Positions 22,810 through 31,238 of a stretch of 44,198 bases of DNA are shown in pieces (position 1 is the first letter of the stretch; the number at the start of each line of letters is the position of its first letter). The stretch comes from an uncultured Desulfovibrionaceae bacterium (GTDB lineage Bacteria > Desulfobacterota > Desulfovibrionia > Desulfovibrionales > Desulfovibrionaceae). Below the pieces are notes generated by a model that was not told the DNA's origin, did not search any database, and saw only the letters and a program-made list of their open reading frames with translations. The stretch lies in assembly GCA_949299515.1 (NCBI GenBank), contig CASGAP010000002.1, forward strand, positions 1 through 44,198, in the 5' to 3' direction. Position numbers and translations under genes: made by a program.

Positions 22810-24372
22810 ATGAGAGATGCAATAAGCAGCAATAAAGCTCCGCTTGCCGTGGGCAATTATTCCCAGGCAGTGCGCGCCGGCAATTTTCTGTTTCTTTCCG
22901 GCCAAATCTGCGTCAATCCGCAGACCGGACAGGAAGAACGGGAAAGCATAACTGCCCAAACTACCAGAATCATGGAAAATATAAAAGGAATTGTGGAAGA
23001 CGCCGGCGCAAGTATGGACGATATAGTCCAATGCCGTGCATTCCTGTCCGACATGAAGCATTTTGCGGAATTTGACGCCGTATACGGAAAATATTTCAGC
23101 AAGCCTTTCCCTGCACGCATGACAGTAGCCAGTGCAGGCATTTACAATGTAGCCCCCCTCGGACAAGGCTATAACAGCGCCTATACCTATGAAGTGGCGG
23201 CAGCCTATATGCTGTTCCACTGGGGCCCGTATTACTGGGTGCTCTACCTTGTTGCCTGCGTGCCGATTTTCTACTTCCTCGGCATACGTATGTATGACCG
23301 TCAAAGAGCTTCCGCCACCCTTGAACCGCTCATCGGCAAAAAAGGCGTGGAAGGCTGGTTCGGCGTTATTTTTGACGCATTCGTAATCCCCAGCCTTGCC
23401 GGCGGCCTCGGAGCAACCCTCACTTCCGCGGTACAGCTTGTGGGCGGCCTTTTCGGAAGCTTCTTCGGCATGGAAAACACCAAACAGTTCCAAAGCATTA
23501 TCCTTTTCACCTTTACCGTTATCACGGCATTCAGTCTGCGCAAGCCTGTCAGCCGCGGCATGAAAGTTCTTTCCGACGCCAACTCCGTACTGGCCATTCT
23601 GCTTCTTGCCATTGTTGTTCTCGGCGGCCCCACTGCCTATTTCTTCAGTTTGGCAACCAACACCCTCGGCATGACCTTAGACATTTTCCCCCGTATTTCC
23701 GGCTGGACCGACCCCTTCGGCGTAAGCGGCTATCCTCAGGAATGGACAGTGTTCTACGGTGCATGGTTTGTGGCATACGCTCCCATGATGGCCATATTCT
23801 TTACCGGTATTTCCATGGGACGCACCCTGCGCGAAGCCATTTTGGGCGTATACTTTTTCGGCTGCCTTTCTTCTTTCCTCTTTACCATTGTCATGGGCGG
23901 CTTTGTGCTCTACTGCCAAAAGAACGGCATTGATATTTACGGCTTCTATGTCGCTTCCGGAAACGACCTGCCCAAGACAGTAAGCTATGTGCTGACCATG
24001 GTGCCGTTTGCCAAAATTTATGCCCCGCTTTTCCTGGTTATGGTTACAATCTTCCTTGTTACCACCATTGACGCCGCTACCCGCGTTATTGCGTCCATGA
24101 CCACAAGAAACATGATTGCCGGACAGGAACCGTCCGTATTCGCAAAGATCTCCTGGTGCCTTGCCATTGCTTTGCTGGTCTGGGGCGTTCTGCTGGTAGG
24201 CGGACTGTCGGTTATTCAGGCGCTTGTCGTGCTGACGGCTCTTCCGCTGCTGGTTGTCTGCGTCATCATGAACTTCTCAACCTTCAAAGCCATACATCTG
24301 GATTTCCCGCATATCAGGAGCAAAAACCTGCTCTTCTTTGAAAACAGACACGAAAAACCGAAAGAAGAATAA
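22810..24372 (+). CDS. In-frame chimera: RidA-like N-terminus and truncated BCCT transporter
   Basis: Residues 1 to about 115 are a RidA/YjgF enamine deaminase-like domain (PLAVGNYSQAVRAGNFLFLSGQI; FPARMTVASAG) lacking its last ~12 residues, including the usual C-terminal glutamate motif. From about residue 118 the protein is a BCCT transporter beginning at the HWGPYYW segment and running to the end, with GISMGRTLREAI as the family's GRT.RE motif. The first three to four BCCT helices are missing (about 405 residues instead of 500). The reading frame is open throughout. A deletion joining two neighbouring genes explains this best; assembly error is an alternative. GGAG SD fits the RidA start. 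Confidence 0.75.
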   Translation: MRDAISSNKAPLAVGNYSQAVRAGNFLFLSGQICVNPQTGQEERESITAQTTRIMENIKGIVEDAGASMDDIVQCRAFLSDMKHFAEFDAVYGKYFSKPFPARMTVASAGIYNVAPLGQGYNSAYTYEVAAAYMLFHWGPYYWVLYLVACVPIFYFLGIRMYDRQRASATLEPLIGKKGVEGWFGVIFDAFVIPSLAGGLGATLTSAVQLVGGLFGSFFGMENTKQFQSIILFTFTVITAFSLRKPVSRGMKVLSDANSVLAILLLAIVVLGGPTAYFFSLATNTLGMTLDIFPRISGWTDPFGVSGYPQEWTVFYGAWFVAYAPMMAIFFTGISMGRTLREAILGVYFFGCLSSFLFTIVMGGFVLYCQKNGIDIYGFYVASGNDLPKTVSYVLTMVPFAKIYAPLFLVMVTIFLVTTIDAATRVIASMTTRNMIAGQEPSVFAKISWCLAIALLVWGVLLVGGLSVIQALVVLTALPLLVVCVIMNFSTFKAIHLDFPHIRSKNLLFFENRHEKPKEE

Positions 24373-24539
24373 AACCCAAAACCCTCAACATACCATTCTC
24401 AACAACCGCAGAAAACCATACTGCAGCGAAACAGCGAAACAAATCAGGCATTGCGGCAGTCGACAAATTGCCTTTTCCCTATAGTAATTCTCCGCAGTGC
24501 CTGCATTCCGCCCCGCTGCAGCCAAGTTTACTGCCCAGC

Positions 24540-24567
24540 GTATGCATCTGCTTCGGCAGGTGCATAC
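24540..24567 (+). other. UUCG-capped hairpin upstream of small membrane ORFs
   Basis: GTATGCATCTGC and GCAGGTGCATAC pair (one G:U) around a TTCG tetraloop, an unusually stable RNA cap. It ends 16 nt before the ATG at 24584. No T-tract follows, so a leader or processing structure is more likely than a terminator. Confidence 0.45.
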
Positions 24568-24583
24568 CCTTCCGAGGCAAGCA

Positions 24584-24739
24584 ATGGAACTTTCTTTTTT
24601 TATAAAAGCCGTCCTGATTTTGGCCGCCGCAGCAGTTCTGTTCGTCATACAGAACATTACGCTCAAAATATATGAGAAAGAATGTCTGAAACTTTGGAAA
24701 AAAACCAAGACAAAGATACGCCGCGCTCCTGCTGGCTGA
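24584..24739 (+). CDS. Small membrane protein, unknown function
   Basis: A 51-residue ORF with one transmembrane helix (LSFFIKAVLILAAAAVLFVI) followed by a Lys-rich cytosolic tail (LWKKTKTKIRR). GAGG lies seven nt upstream of the ATG. It overlaps the next small ORF by 58 nt in another frame. It sits between the BCCT remnant and the DMT transporter; no family is recognised. Short length makes this uncertain. Confidence 0.4.
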   Translation: MELSFFIKAVLILAAAAVLFVIQNITLKIYEKECLKLWKKTKTKIRRAPAG

Positions 24740-24846
24740 AAATAAAACGTTTTGCCCTTGCCCTGACCGTCGCGCTTCTTATCGGCGGCATTGCCGCACT
24801 TCTCGGCTATTATCTGGGAACACAAAACTTTTTTCAGCTGCCGTAA
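24682..24846 (+). CDS. Small membrane protein, unknown function
   Basis: A 54-residue ORF: a charged N-terminus (SETLEKNQDKDTPRS), then one helix (ALALTVALLIGGIAALLGYYLG) and a short tail. A purine-rich GAGAAAG precedes the ATG. It ends 5 nt before the DMT transporter start, consistent with translational coupling. It is in a different frame from the preceding small ORF; both could be real, or only one. No family recognised. Confidence 0.45.
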   Translation: MSETLEKNQDKDTPRSCWLKIKRFALALTVALLIGGIAALLGYYLGTQNFFQLP

Positions 24847-24851
24847 CAGCC

Positions 24852-25760
24852 ATGCGTCAATCCTTATCCTTTAAAATTATCCTCAATCTTTTTCTCGTCT
24901 ATATTTCCTGGGGCACCCTGTATCTGTGCAACAAAAACACCATTGAAATATTCGGCCCTTTTCTTACCTGCGGCTTCAGAACGTTCATGGGCGGCGCCGG
25001 CATATGCCTTTTTCTTGCGGCACGCAAAGCCATGCCAGTCCCGACAAGAAAAGACATTATCCAGGCAAATATCATGGGCTTTTTCATGGTAACCGTGGGC
25101 GCCGGCTTTTTATCCAAAGGACAGGAAAGCGTCCTTTCCGGCACAGCCGCCATGATAACAGCGTCCGTACCCATCACCATGCTCATTTGCGGCTGGCTTT
25201 TCGCAGGAGAACCCTGCCCGCAGAAAAAACAATGGGCCGGGCTTTTTTTCGGTTTTTTGGGCTTGGCTGTCATTGCCTTAAATCAGGACACGGAGAGCGG
25301 AACAAGGCATAACTCCTTTATCGGCATAGCCTGGCTTTTTTGCGCAACATTGGGCTGGATAGCGGGGACGCTCATTACAAAGCGTTTTCCTTCGGATTCT
25401 GCGCTTTCGGGTCTTGCTTCCTGCGCGCTGCTGCTCATGTTCGGCGGAATACAGACGTTTTTGCAGGGACTTGCCGCAGGGGAATACGGCGCGATACAAT
25501 GGCAAAACGCAGGCATAGCCTCTTTTTTTTCTTTGGCATGGCTCAGTCTTGGAGGCTCCGTCATTGCCTACAGCTGCTACTTCTGGCTTTTGTCCCACAC
25601 AAGCATTGCCGTTACCGTTTCCTATGAATATGTCGTACCGGTGATTAGTCTTGGGGTCGGTTATTTTTTCGGCAGCGAACCTGTTTCCGCGCTGACAATT
25701 GCCGCCGCCGCAATGACCGTCGGTTCCGTATATTTTATCGTCCGGCAAAAAATCAATTGA
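24852..25760 (+). CDS. DMT-superfamily (EamA) transporter
   Basis: A 302-residue protein with ten predicted helices arranged as two EamA repeats (about 10-138 and 155-295). Typical segments include YISWGTLYLCNK at the start of repeat 1, FLGLAVIALNQ at its end, and SYEYVVPVISLGVGYFFGSE in repeat 2. EamA proteins export amino acids or other small metabolites; substrate unknown. The start lies 5 nt after the small membrane ORF and lacks its own good SD, so coupled translation is likely. The following gene is an IclR regulator. Confidence 0.88.
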   Translation: MRQSLSFKIILNLFLVYISWGTLYLCNKNTIEIFGPFLTCGFRTFMGGAGICLFLAARKAMPVPTRKDIIQANIMGFFMVTVGAGFLSKGQESVLSGTAAMITASVPITMLICGWLFAGEPCPQKKQWAGLFFGFLGLAVIALNQDTESGTRHNSFIGIAWLFCATLGWIAGTLITKRFPSDSALSGLASCALLLMFGGIQTFLQGLAAGEYGAIQWQNAGIASFFSLAWLSLGGSVIAYSCYFWLLSHTSIAVTVSYEYVVPVISLGVGYFFGSEPVSALTIAAAAMTVGSVYFIVRQKIN

Positions 25761-25827
25761 AATTCTCTGCAGATAGCTTTATCATGTTAAAAATGCACTC
25801 TTACCGACAAAAAACAGAGAAAATCCC

Positions 25828-26646
25828 ATGGAAGAAAAAGAAACTTCTCCCCAAAGCGCCGCAGAAAAAAAATATTATACTATCAGCGCCATAACCAAAG
25901 CCTGCACCATACTCGATACCCTGGCAGCCAAACAAAGCTGGGATCTGGCAGAACTTGCCCGTACCGCCAAACTGCCCAAAACCACGGTTCACCGCATACT
26001 GCTCACTTTTGAAGATTCAGGATACGTACAGCAGGAACAGCACAGCAAGCGCTATTATCTTTCCCACAAAGTCTTTACCCTGGCCAATGCCGTTTTGGCC
26101 GGCTCCAATCTCAGGGAAGTGGCAAGTCCGCCCTGCAAAGACCTGCTCGCGCAGTTCAACGAAACCGTCAACTTGTGCGTCGCATCCGGCACGGATATGG
26201 TTATCATCGACAAATATGTCACCAGCCAAACCCTAAGACCGGACAATATTGTGGGCTCATCTTTTCCGATTTTTTATTCCGCATCGGGCAAAGCATACCT
26301 TGCTTTCAGCGAATCCGGCTATTTTCAGGAAATTCTGCCCAAAATCAAACAGGAAACCGCACCGGCGGTAAACGACACAGCCTTTGAGGCTTTCCTTGAA
26401 GAAATCGCCGAAGTACAAAAAACCGGCATTGCCTTTGACAATGAAGAAATTTACCAGGGCGTGCGCTGCATTTCCGCGCCCCTTTTCGATTTTTCGGAAC
26501 ATTCCGTAGGTGCCATAAGCGTTACCGCCCCCACGGTCCGCCTTACCCAAGACCGTATCGAAACAATAAGCCAAGCCCTGCTGAAAACCGCCAAAACCAT
26601 TTCCCAGCGCCTCGGTTCCAGCAATCCCCTGTTTAAAACGGTTTAA
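25828..26646 (+). CDS. IclR-family transcriptional regulator
   Basis: A 272-residue regulator with an N-terminal winged helix (ISAITKACTILDTLAA; LAELARTAKLPKTTVHRILLTFEDSGYV) and a C-terminal effector-binding GAF-like domain (about 100-262) including SASGKAYLAFSESG and GVRCISAPLFDF. IclR proteins control catabolic operons for aromatic or small organic acids. Here it follows the DMT transporter, 67 nt apart, and the damaged amine oxidase/RidA/BCCT region, which may once have been its regulon. Only a weak purine-rich SD is seen. Confidence 0.9.
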   Translation: MEEKETSPQSAAEKKYYTISAITKACTILDTLAAKQSWDLAELARTAKLPKTTVHRILLTFEDSGYVQQEQHSKRYYLSHKVFTLANAVLAGSNLREVASPPCKDLLAQFNETVNLCVASGTDMVIIDKYVTSQTLRPDNIVGSSFPIFYSASGKAYLAFSESGYFQEILPKIKQETAPAVNDTAFEAFLEEIAEVQKTGIAFDNEEIYQGVRCISAPLFDFSEHSVGAISVTAPTVRLTQDRIETISQALLKTAKTISQRLGSSNPLFKTV

Positions 26647-26754
26647 CCCAATCCCGAACAGCATACCCAAAAGATGTTTATATGCATTGGAAACACGCCC
26701 GAAAGCCCTTGCATACTGTTTTAAAAACCTATATAAAAGAACAAAGGAGATAAA

Positions 26755-26949
26755 ATGCCAACCTGCGACAACACAAGAGAATGCCCCTGTACCTATAACT
26801 GCCCGCGTCACGGAAAATGCTGTGAATGTGTAGCGCACCACAGAGACCACAACGAGGGCGTGCCCGGCTGCTTTTTCTCCAAAGAAGCAGAAGCCACCTA
26901 CGACAGAAGCATAGAAGCCCTGGTCCGCGACCGCGGCATCATAAAATAA
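26755..26949 (+). CDS. Small Cys-rich DUF6485-like protein
   Basis: A 64-residue protein with eight cysteines (CDNTRECPCTYNCPRHGKCC, then ECVAHH and GCFFSKEAE) and a conserved end, TYDRSIEALVRDRG. The pattern, with a Cys-rich front, a PGCFF turn and a YDRSIE tail, matches DUF6485, a small family common in anaerobes, presumably metal- or Fe-S-binding. Strong AAAGGAG SD. Isolated gene after the IclR regulator; function unknown. Confidence 0.75.
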   Translation: MPTCDNTRECPCTYNCPRHGKCCECVAHHRDHNEGVPGCFFSKEAEATYDRSIEALVRDRGIIK

Positions 26950-27284
26950 CGGACAAACAACAAATTATTATGCTGTAATTATTTGTTTTACAAAAGCAAT
27001 CATACTTTTCCCCTGCAAACATTTCCGCAAAAGCCGCAGCCTGCTGCCATATTCCAAAAAGGCAGGAAAACACAGCAGACTTAAACAATCTGCAATTTTT
27101 TCACGGCCTGCATACTGCCTGCAGGCGCAAAAATTTTCCGTACAAACCCAATAATTTTCCGCAAAACATTCTGCCGCAGAAAACAGGCAATTTATCTCTT
27201 TTCTCTTTGTTTTGCCGGCACGTTGTCTTCCGTGCCGACAGTCAGACTAAAAATCCGTTCATTAACAGACAAAAGGAAAACAGA
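26950..27284. other. Intergenic region upstream of effector locus 2
   Basis: No credible gene. It includes an imperfect 10-bp stem at 27213-27240 (TGCCGGCACG/CGTGCCGACA, one mismatch). CAGTCAGAC at 27239-27247 recurs upstream of the other effector gene (complement at 34976-34984). It presumably holds the promoter of the 27285-30521 operon; no consensus -35/-10 pair stands out. Confidence 0.4.
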
Positions 27285-27848
27285 ATGCATACCTTTCTCG
27301 CTGACCAGACGGCTTTTCCTCCTGAATTTCTAAGTTTTCTGCACGACAACGCATTGCCCTTTCCGCCTGTGCCGCAAACGCTTTTGCCACTTTTTGAACA
27401 AACAGACTACAACTTTTTTGGCACAATTCCGTATTTTTCCCTCAAAAATATACAGACATTGGAAAATTTAAATACAGCCGAACTCCCAGAAAACTTCGTA
27501 ACAATCGGAATTTACGGCAATTTGCTGCAAAGTCGGCGTATGGTCTATTTCCTGCATTATGAAACCATATTACTGGGAATTTCGCTGGGCTGGGACAAAA
27601 CCTATGCAGACCCCGATTTTGAACGCGGCGAAGCGGAACAGGCTTTCAAAATAGCCGCCGCCTGTATCCTGAATATGCCAAAGCAAGGAAAAATAAGCGT
27701 TTTTATCAATGAAAGCGGGTGGTTTTGGCAATATACGGACAACAGCACATTCATACAGGGCGACAGTCTTGCCGTATTGCTGGACACCATAGAAACCCGT
27801 TCACAAAGCGAATACGAAATTCCAAGTTATTTATGGACCCGCGTATAA
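27285..27848 (+). CDS. Small partner protein of the kinase-like effector (unclassified)
   Basis: A 187-residue soluble, acidic protein that I do not recognise. It opens with a Pro/Phe-rich segment (FPPEFLSFLHDNALPFPPV) and has alternating strands and helices (ENFVTIGIYGNLL; VYFLHYETILLGISLGW; GEAEQAFKIAAACIL). It does not show the CesT GGG/LLxxN pattern of the other two small partners here. It precedes the kinase-like effector gene by 12 nt in the same operon, so it is likely a dedicated chaperone, antidote or cofactor. The fold loosely recalls SMI1/KNR4-type small proteins, but I would not assert this. ATG at 27285 chosen for its AAAGGAA SD. Confidence 0.6.
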   Translation: MHTFLADQTAFPPEFLSFLHDNALPFPPVPQTLLPLFEQTDYNFFGTIPYFSLKNIQTLENLNTAELPENFVTIGIYGNLLQSRRMVYFLHYETILLGISLGWDKTYADPDFERGEAEQAFKIAAACILNMPKQGKISVFINESGWFWQYTDNSTFIQGDSLAVLLDTIETRSQSEYEIPSYLWTRV

Positions 27849-27860
27849 AGGAGGCACAGC

Positions 27861-30521
27861 ATGACCCAACGCATAGACCAAACCAATCCTCAGCCCCTTG
27901 TCGGCTTGGATACTTCCGCCGCCCCCGCAGAAACTGACAGCGCAAATACTGAAATCAGCCTCCCCGACATCGGCCAGGAAGACGCCGGCATTGCCGCCCA
28001 AGCGGAACTGTTCGAAAAAAAACTGGACCGGCTCCTAAACCGCGCGGCATCTTCCGGAACTGCCGGCTTGTCCGCCTCATACCATGAAAGCATAGAAAGC
28101 GCCATTCCCCGCCCTTCCTTCGGCAAAAGCGGCTATCTTTTGCATCCCAAAATACTGGACGCAGCCAAACAGTGTGACCTGGCAGCCAAAAACCTGGCGG
28201 AGCTTTCTTTAAAAGACTGCCAAACAGCGGAACTCGGGGACAAGCAATTTGACATCATCAGAGAATACGTCACGGCACAGCACACTTTATACGGGGCTAT
28301 TCAGGCTTATCTCGGCAAAACGGGCAAAGCAAGCCCGCTTCTGGAATCTTTAATGCAGGCAACCCAGTTCAGGGCAGGCGAAGCCCTGAACCTTGTGGGA
28401 GCCATGCAGCAGCTTGCCCGAAACAACGTACTTCCGAACGCAGGCATCGAACAAACTGCCGCGGCACTTTCAGGCATAGACACGGAAAAAAGCCTGCTTC
28501 AAGGTATGCAGGCCATCAGCCCAAAAATGCACGGCCACGTGCTTGCGGACAAACTGCAGACAGCCGCAGCCGCTCTTTTTGCGGAAACGGAAAAATTGGA
28601 ACAGACACAGGCCATGCTCAGCCCGACGGACTTTTCCCAAAAAGCGGCAGAACTGAAAAACGAAGTTCAAAACCTGAAAACCCAAATTGCCGCCATAGAC
28701 AATCCGCAAAACGGACTGCAGATGGACAGCTCCCTGCACGCTGCCCTGTTTTCCTGCGTTTCCCGCATGGAAGCACGGCTGGACGGCATGGAACACATCA
28801 ATCCCTACGAAACCGTCAGCACCGATGCACAGGTACTGCTGAACACATACGATACAGATATGTTCAGCCAAATCAAAACCAAAAATCCCCTTATCGGCGG
28901 TTTTTTAAAAGAACTGCAGACAGCTTTTGCCGCACACAACCAACAGGCAGAACAGTTTAAACAGGATATTCTGGATAAAAAACTGACCCCGCGGGAAGTG
29001 CACGACAAACTCTTCCAAATAATGAACGGCCTGTGGAAAAGCGAACCGCGCAAAGCCGTTATTGCGGTTTTCTATATGTCCAGAATCCAAAAATCGGCAG
29101 AACGGTACGGTCCTGATTTAAAACAGCATCTCGGTGAAATAAAACAGGATCTCATACAAAATTTAAATAAATTCAAAATCCGGGTAAGCGACAAAGAGGC
29201 AAAAGAATTTATTGATTTTTCACTGGAAAATATGGAAAACAAAAGCTTCTCCGCCCTCTGCGAACACTGCACCGAACTTGCTCTCATGTCCTCAGAGCTG
29301 TTCACGGCCGAGGCAAGGGAATTATCCGCCATGTACGAAAAAGCCGAAAACAGCCAGGCAAAACTGCAGTCAGACCATATTCTCGAAGCTTTGGAACATA
29401 ACGTGGATATGTCAACCCTGCTTGAAGCAAGTATGCGCGGCATTCCCCTCGACCAGCTGGAAACCATGGCAGGCGACGCCGTTCTTGTTCAGTCCAAAGT
29501 ATTGGGACAAGGCGCCGCCAATACCGTAAACCTCTGCACATACCACGGAAAAGACGGCGAAGAAATGCAGCTTGTTTTCAAACCCGAACTGCACGCACGC
29601 TACGGACTGGGGCACCTTACCGCCAGCGGACTGGGATATAAATCGGAAACAAAAGTCATGCAGATCAACATAGCCGCCTGCCGCTGCGCCCAAAGCATAG
29701 GCTGCGGCGACGTTATCGCAAAATCAAGCATCGGCAGTTTTAACGGAAAATTCGGCCTTTTCATGGAAGCCGCAAAAGGCGCGACGTTTTACGGCATAAA
29801 ATACAGCAAAAAAGCCAAATGCGGCACAAACAGCAAGGGAGAAACATTCAGCTTCGGGCAATCCATACAGCTTCTTACCCAAAAAGGCCTGCGGGACACG
29901 CTCAGGGCAAACCTTCTGCGGGAACTGTGCAAGCTTGAATGGGCGGACTGCCTGTCAGGCCAGGCAGACAGACACGGCGACAATTACCTTGTCAGCATAG
30001 ACACGGACACAGGCAAAGTCACTGTAACGGGCATTGACAACGATGCCAGCTTCGGCATACGCAAAGTCGGCATGACCAAAATCCGCATCGGCACCGATCA
30101 GAAAAAAATTGACAAACTCAGCAGCCTCGGCCCTGTTTCCGTTTCCGCAGACGGCATAATCGACACAGCTTCCTTTAACGACGAACAATTGAAAGCCCTG
30201 CAAAGTTTATACGGATTTAACCAGCTTTTTGCCCCTTCTCATATTGACAAGGAAACCTATGACAAACTTATGGCCATTGACGTCGAAGAATACAAACGCA
30301 GCCTTGCCGAATGTCTGGACAGCGACGCTGTGGAATCCGCCGTACTGCGCCTGCAGGATGCGCAAAACCATGCCCAGGAGCTCAAAAATCAGGGAAAAGT
30401 TGTCGAAAACTGGGAAACCACTGAAATTTATGAAGATTACCTGGAAGAAAGCAAAAGAAGCCAATCTATCAGCATGGGATTTTTTGCCAGGGATTTTCTC
30501 CATCTCCCCCCAAAAAAATAA
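27861..30521 (+). CDS. Putative T3SS effector with PI3/4-kinase-like domain
   Basis: An 886-residue soluble protein without signal peptide. The N-terminal half (1-540) is helical and Glu/Gln/Ala-rich. About 545-800 reads as a kinase of the PI3/4-kinase-like superfamily: a Gly-rich loop VLGQGAANTV, the lysine motif LVFKPEL (about 571-577), the catalytic loop QADRHGDNYLV (about 702-711) and the metal site GIDNDASFG (about 722-730). DRHxxN followed by D-N-D is the hallmark of that superfamily, which also includes HipA and actin-fragmin kinase types. Lipid or protein may be the target. AAAGGAGG SD directly after the partner gene. T3SS export is inferred from context. Confidence 0.72.
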   Translation: MTQRIDQTNPQPLVGLDTSAAPAETDSANTEISLPDIGQEDAGIAAQAELFEKKLDRLLNRAASSGTAGLSASYHESIESAIPRPSFGKSGYLLHPKILDAAKQCDLAAKNLAELSLKDCQTAELGDKQFDIIREYVTAQHTLYGAIQAYLGKTGKASPLLESLMQATQFRAGEALNLVGAMQQLARNNVLPNAGIEQTAAALSGIDTEKSLLQGMQAISPKMHGHVLADKLQTAAAALFAETEKLEQTQAMLSPTDFSQKAAELKNEVQNLKTQIAAIDNPQNGLQMDSSLHAALFSCVSRMEARLDGMEHINPYETVSTDAQVLLNTYDTDMFSQIKTKNPLIGGFLKELQTAFAAHNQQAEQFKQDILDKKLTPREVHDKLFQIMNGLWKSEPRKAVIAVFYMSRIQKSAERYGPDLKQHLGEIKQDLIQNLNKFKIRVSDKEAKEFIDFSLENMENKSFSALCEHCTELALMSSELFTAEARELSAMYEKAENSQAKLQSDHILEALEHNVDMSTLLEASMRGIPLDQLETMAGDAVLVQSKVLGQGAANTVNLCTYHGKDGEEMQLVFKPELHARYGLGHLTASGLGYKSETKVMQINIAACRCAQSIGCGDVIAKSSIGSFNGKFGLFMEAAKGATFYGIKYSKKAKCGTNSKGETFSFGQSIQLLTQKGLRDTLRANLLRELCKLEWADCLSGQADRHGDNYLVSIDTDTGKVTVTGIDNDASFGIRKVGMTKIRIGTDQKKIDKLSSLGPVSVSADGIIDTASFNDEQLKALQSLYGFNQLFAPSHIDKETYDKLMAIDVEEYKRSLAECLDSDAVESAVLRLQDAQNHAQELKNQGKVVENWETTEIYEDYLEESKRSQSISMGFFARDFLHLPPKK

Positions 30522-30626
30522 TCGCTGCTTTTCAGGCAAGACAATCAACGGACAAAAACTGACGGCGGCATAACACGGCAAAAACTCAGACAAAAATCGG
30601 ATAGTTTTTTTCAGAACACAACAAAA

Positions 30627-30656
30627 CGGTTCTGCAGACAAAACTGCAGAACCGTA
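30627..30656 (-). terminator. Terminator after the chaperone gene of effector 3
   Basis: ACGGTTCTGCAG and CTGCAGAACCGT form a perfect 12-bp stem with a 6-nt loop. On the minus strand TTTTGTTGTG follows, so it most likely ends the chaperone transcript; the convergent kinase-effector transcript may also stop here. Confidence 0.65.
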
Positions 30657-30690
30657 CGACAGCCGCTTAAATACGGGAACACATAAAATG

Positions 30691-31113
30691 CTATACTTTA
30701 ATGCCTGCGGGGATACTTTCCGAAACGTTTTCTGCCAAAGACATTTCTTCAATCTTGCCTTTCCAGTGGATTACCTGGGCAAGAAACGCATTGACGGCAT
30801 TTTCAAAATCAGTGTAATCGGCAAAAAAATCATACCGCTTCCAAAGAACAATTTCACCAGCCTGTTTCCAGAGCGACAGCGCGCCGCCGTCGGTTTCCGC
30901 TCCCAAAAAAGAACCTGCAAGAAGATTTCGGGCATTTTCAGGATTTGCAAGGCATATGTCTTTTCCCACTGTTCCGTAAAAAATACATGCCCTGCCGTCC
31001 TGCTCCAGCGTTATTTCATGCCGGCCGTCAAAAAGCAGCGTGCATTGCCCGTCATCAGCCTCTATGGCAATTCCGCAGGCCTTTCCGAGTTCCTCAAACA
31101 GTGATAATTCCAT
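30691..31113 (-). CDS. CesT-type T3SS chaperone for the DUF3626/HD effector
   Basis: A 140-residue acidic protein with the class I chaperone pattern: LFEELGKACGI at the N-terminus, ARNLLAGSFLGAETDGGALSLW (LLxxx...GGAL), a hydrophobic strand (GEIVLWKRYDF), then a final helix with AFLAQVIHWKGKIEE. It follows the 1226-residue effector gene on the same strand with a 125-nt gap. The AAGGAG SD fixes the start at 31113 and not at the upstream in-frame position. Function as chaperone for that effector is inferred from adjacency and family. Confidence 0.75.
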   Translation of the reverse strand: MELSLFEELGKACGIAIEADDGQCTLLFDGRHEITLEQDGRACIFYGTVGKDICLANPENARNLLAGSFLGAETDGGALSLWKQAGEIVLWKRYDFFADYTDFENAVNAFLAQVIHWKGKIEEMSLAENVSESIPAGIKV

Positions 31114-31209
31114 ACCCACTCCTTTTACAAAAATTCCAGATAGCGGGGAAAATGCGCTGCTGCCGCGCACTCCCCGGATTAAAACAAAAATACGCTTATA
31201 AACAACACT

Positions 31210-31231
31210 GCGGCCAAAAAGGTTCGGCCGC
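31210..31231 (-). other. Hairpin between effector 3 and its chaperone
   Basis: GCGGCC and GGCCGC pair around a 10-nt loop. There is no strong T-tract, so this is possibly an attenuator or RNA-processing stem between the two genes. Confidence 0.35.
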
Positions 31232-31238
31232 TTCTGCG

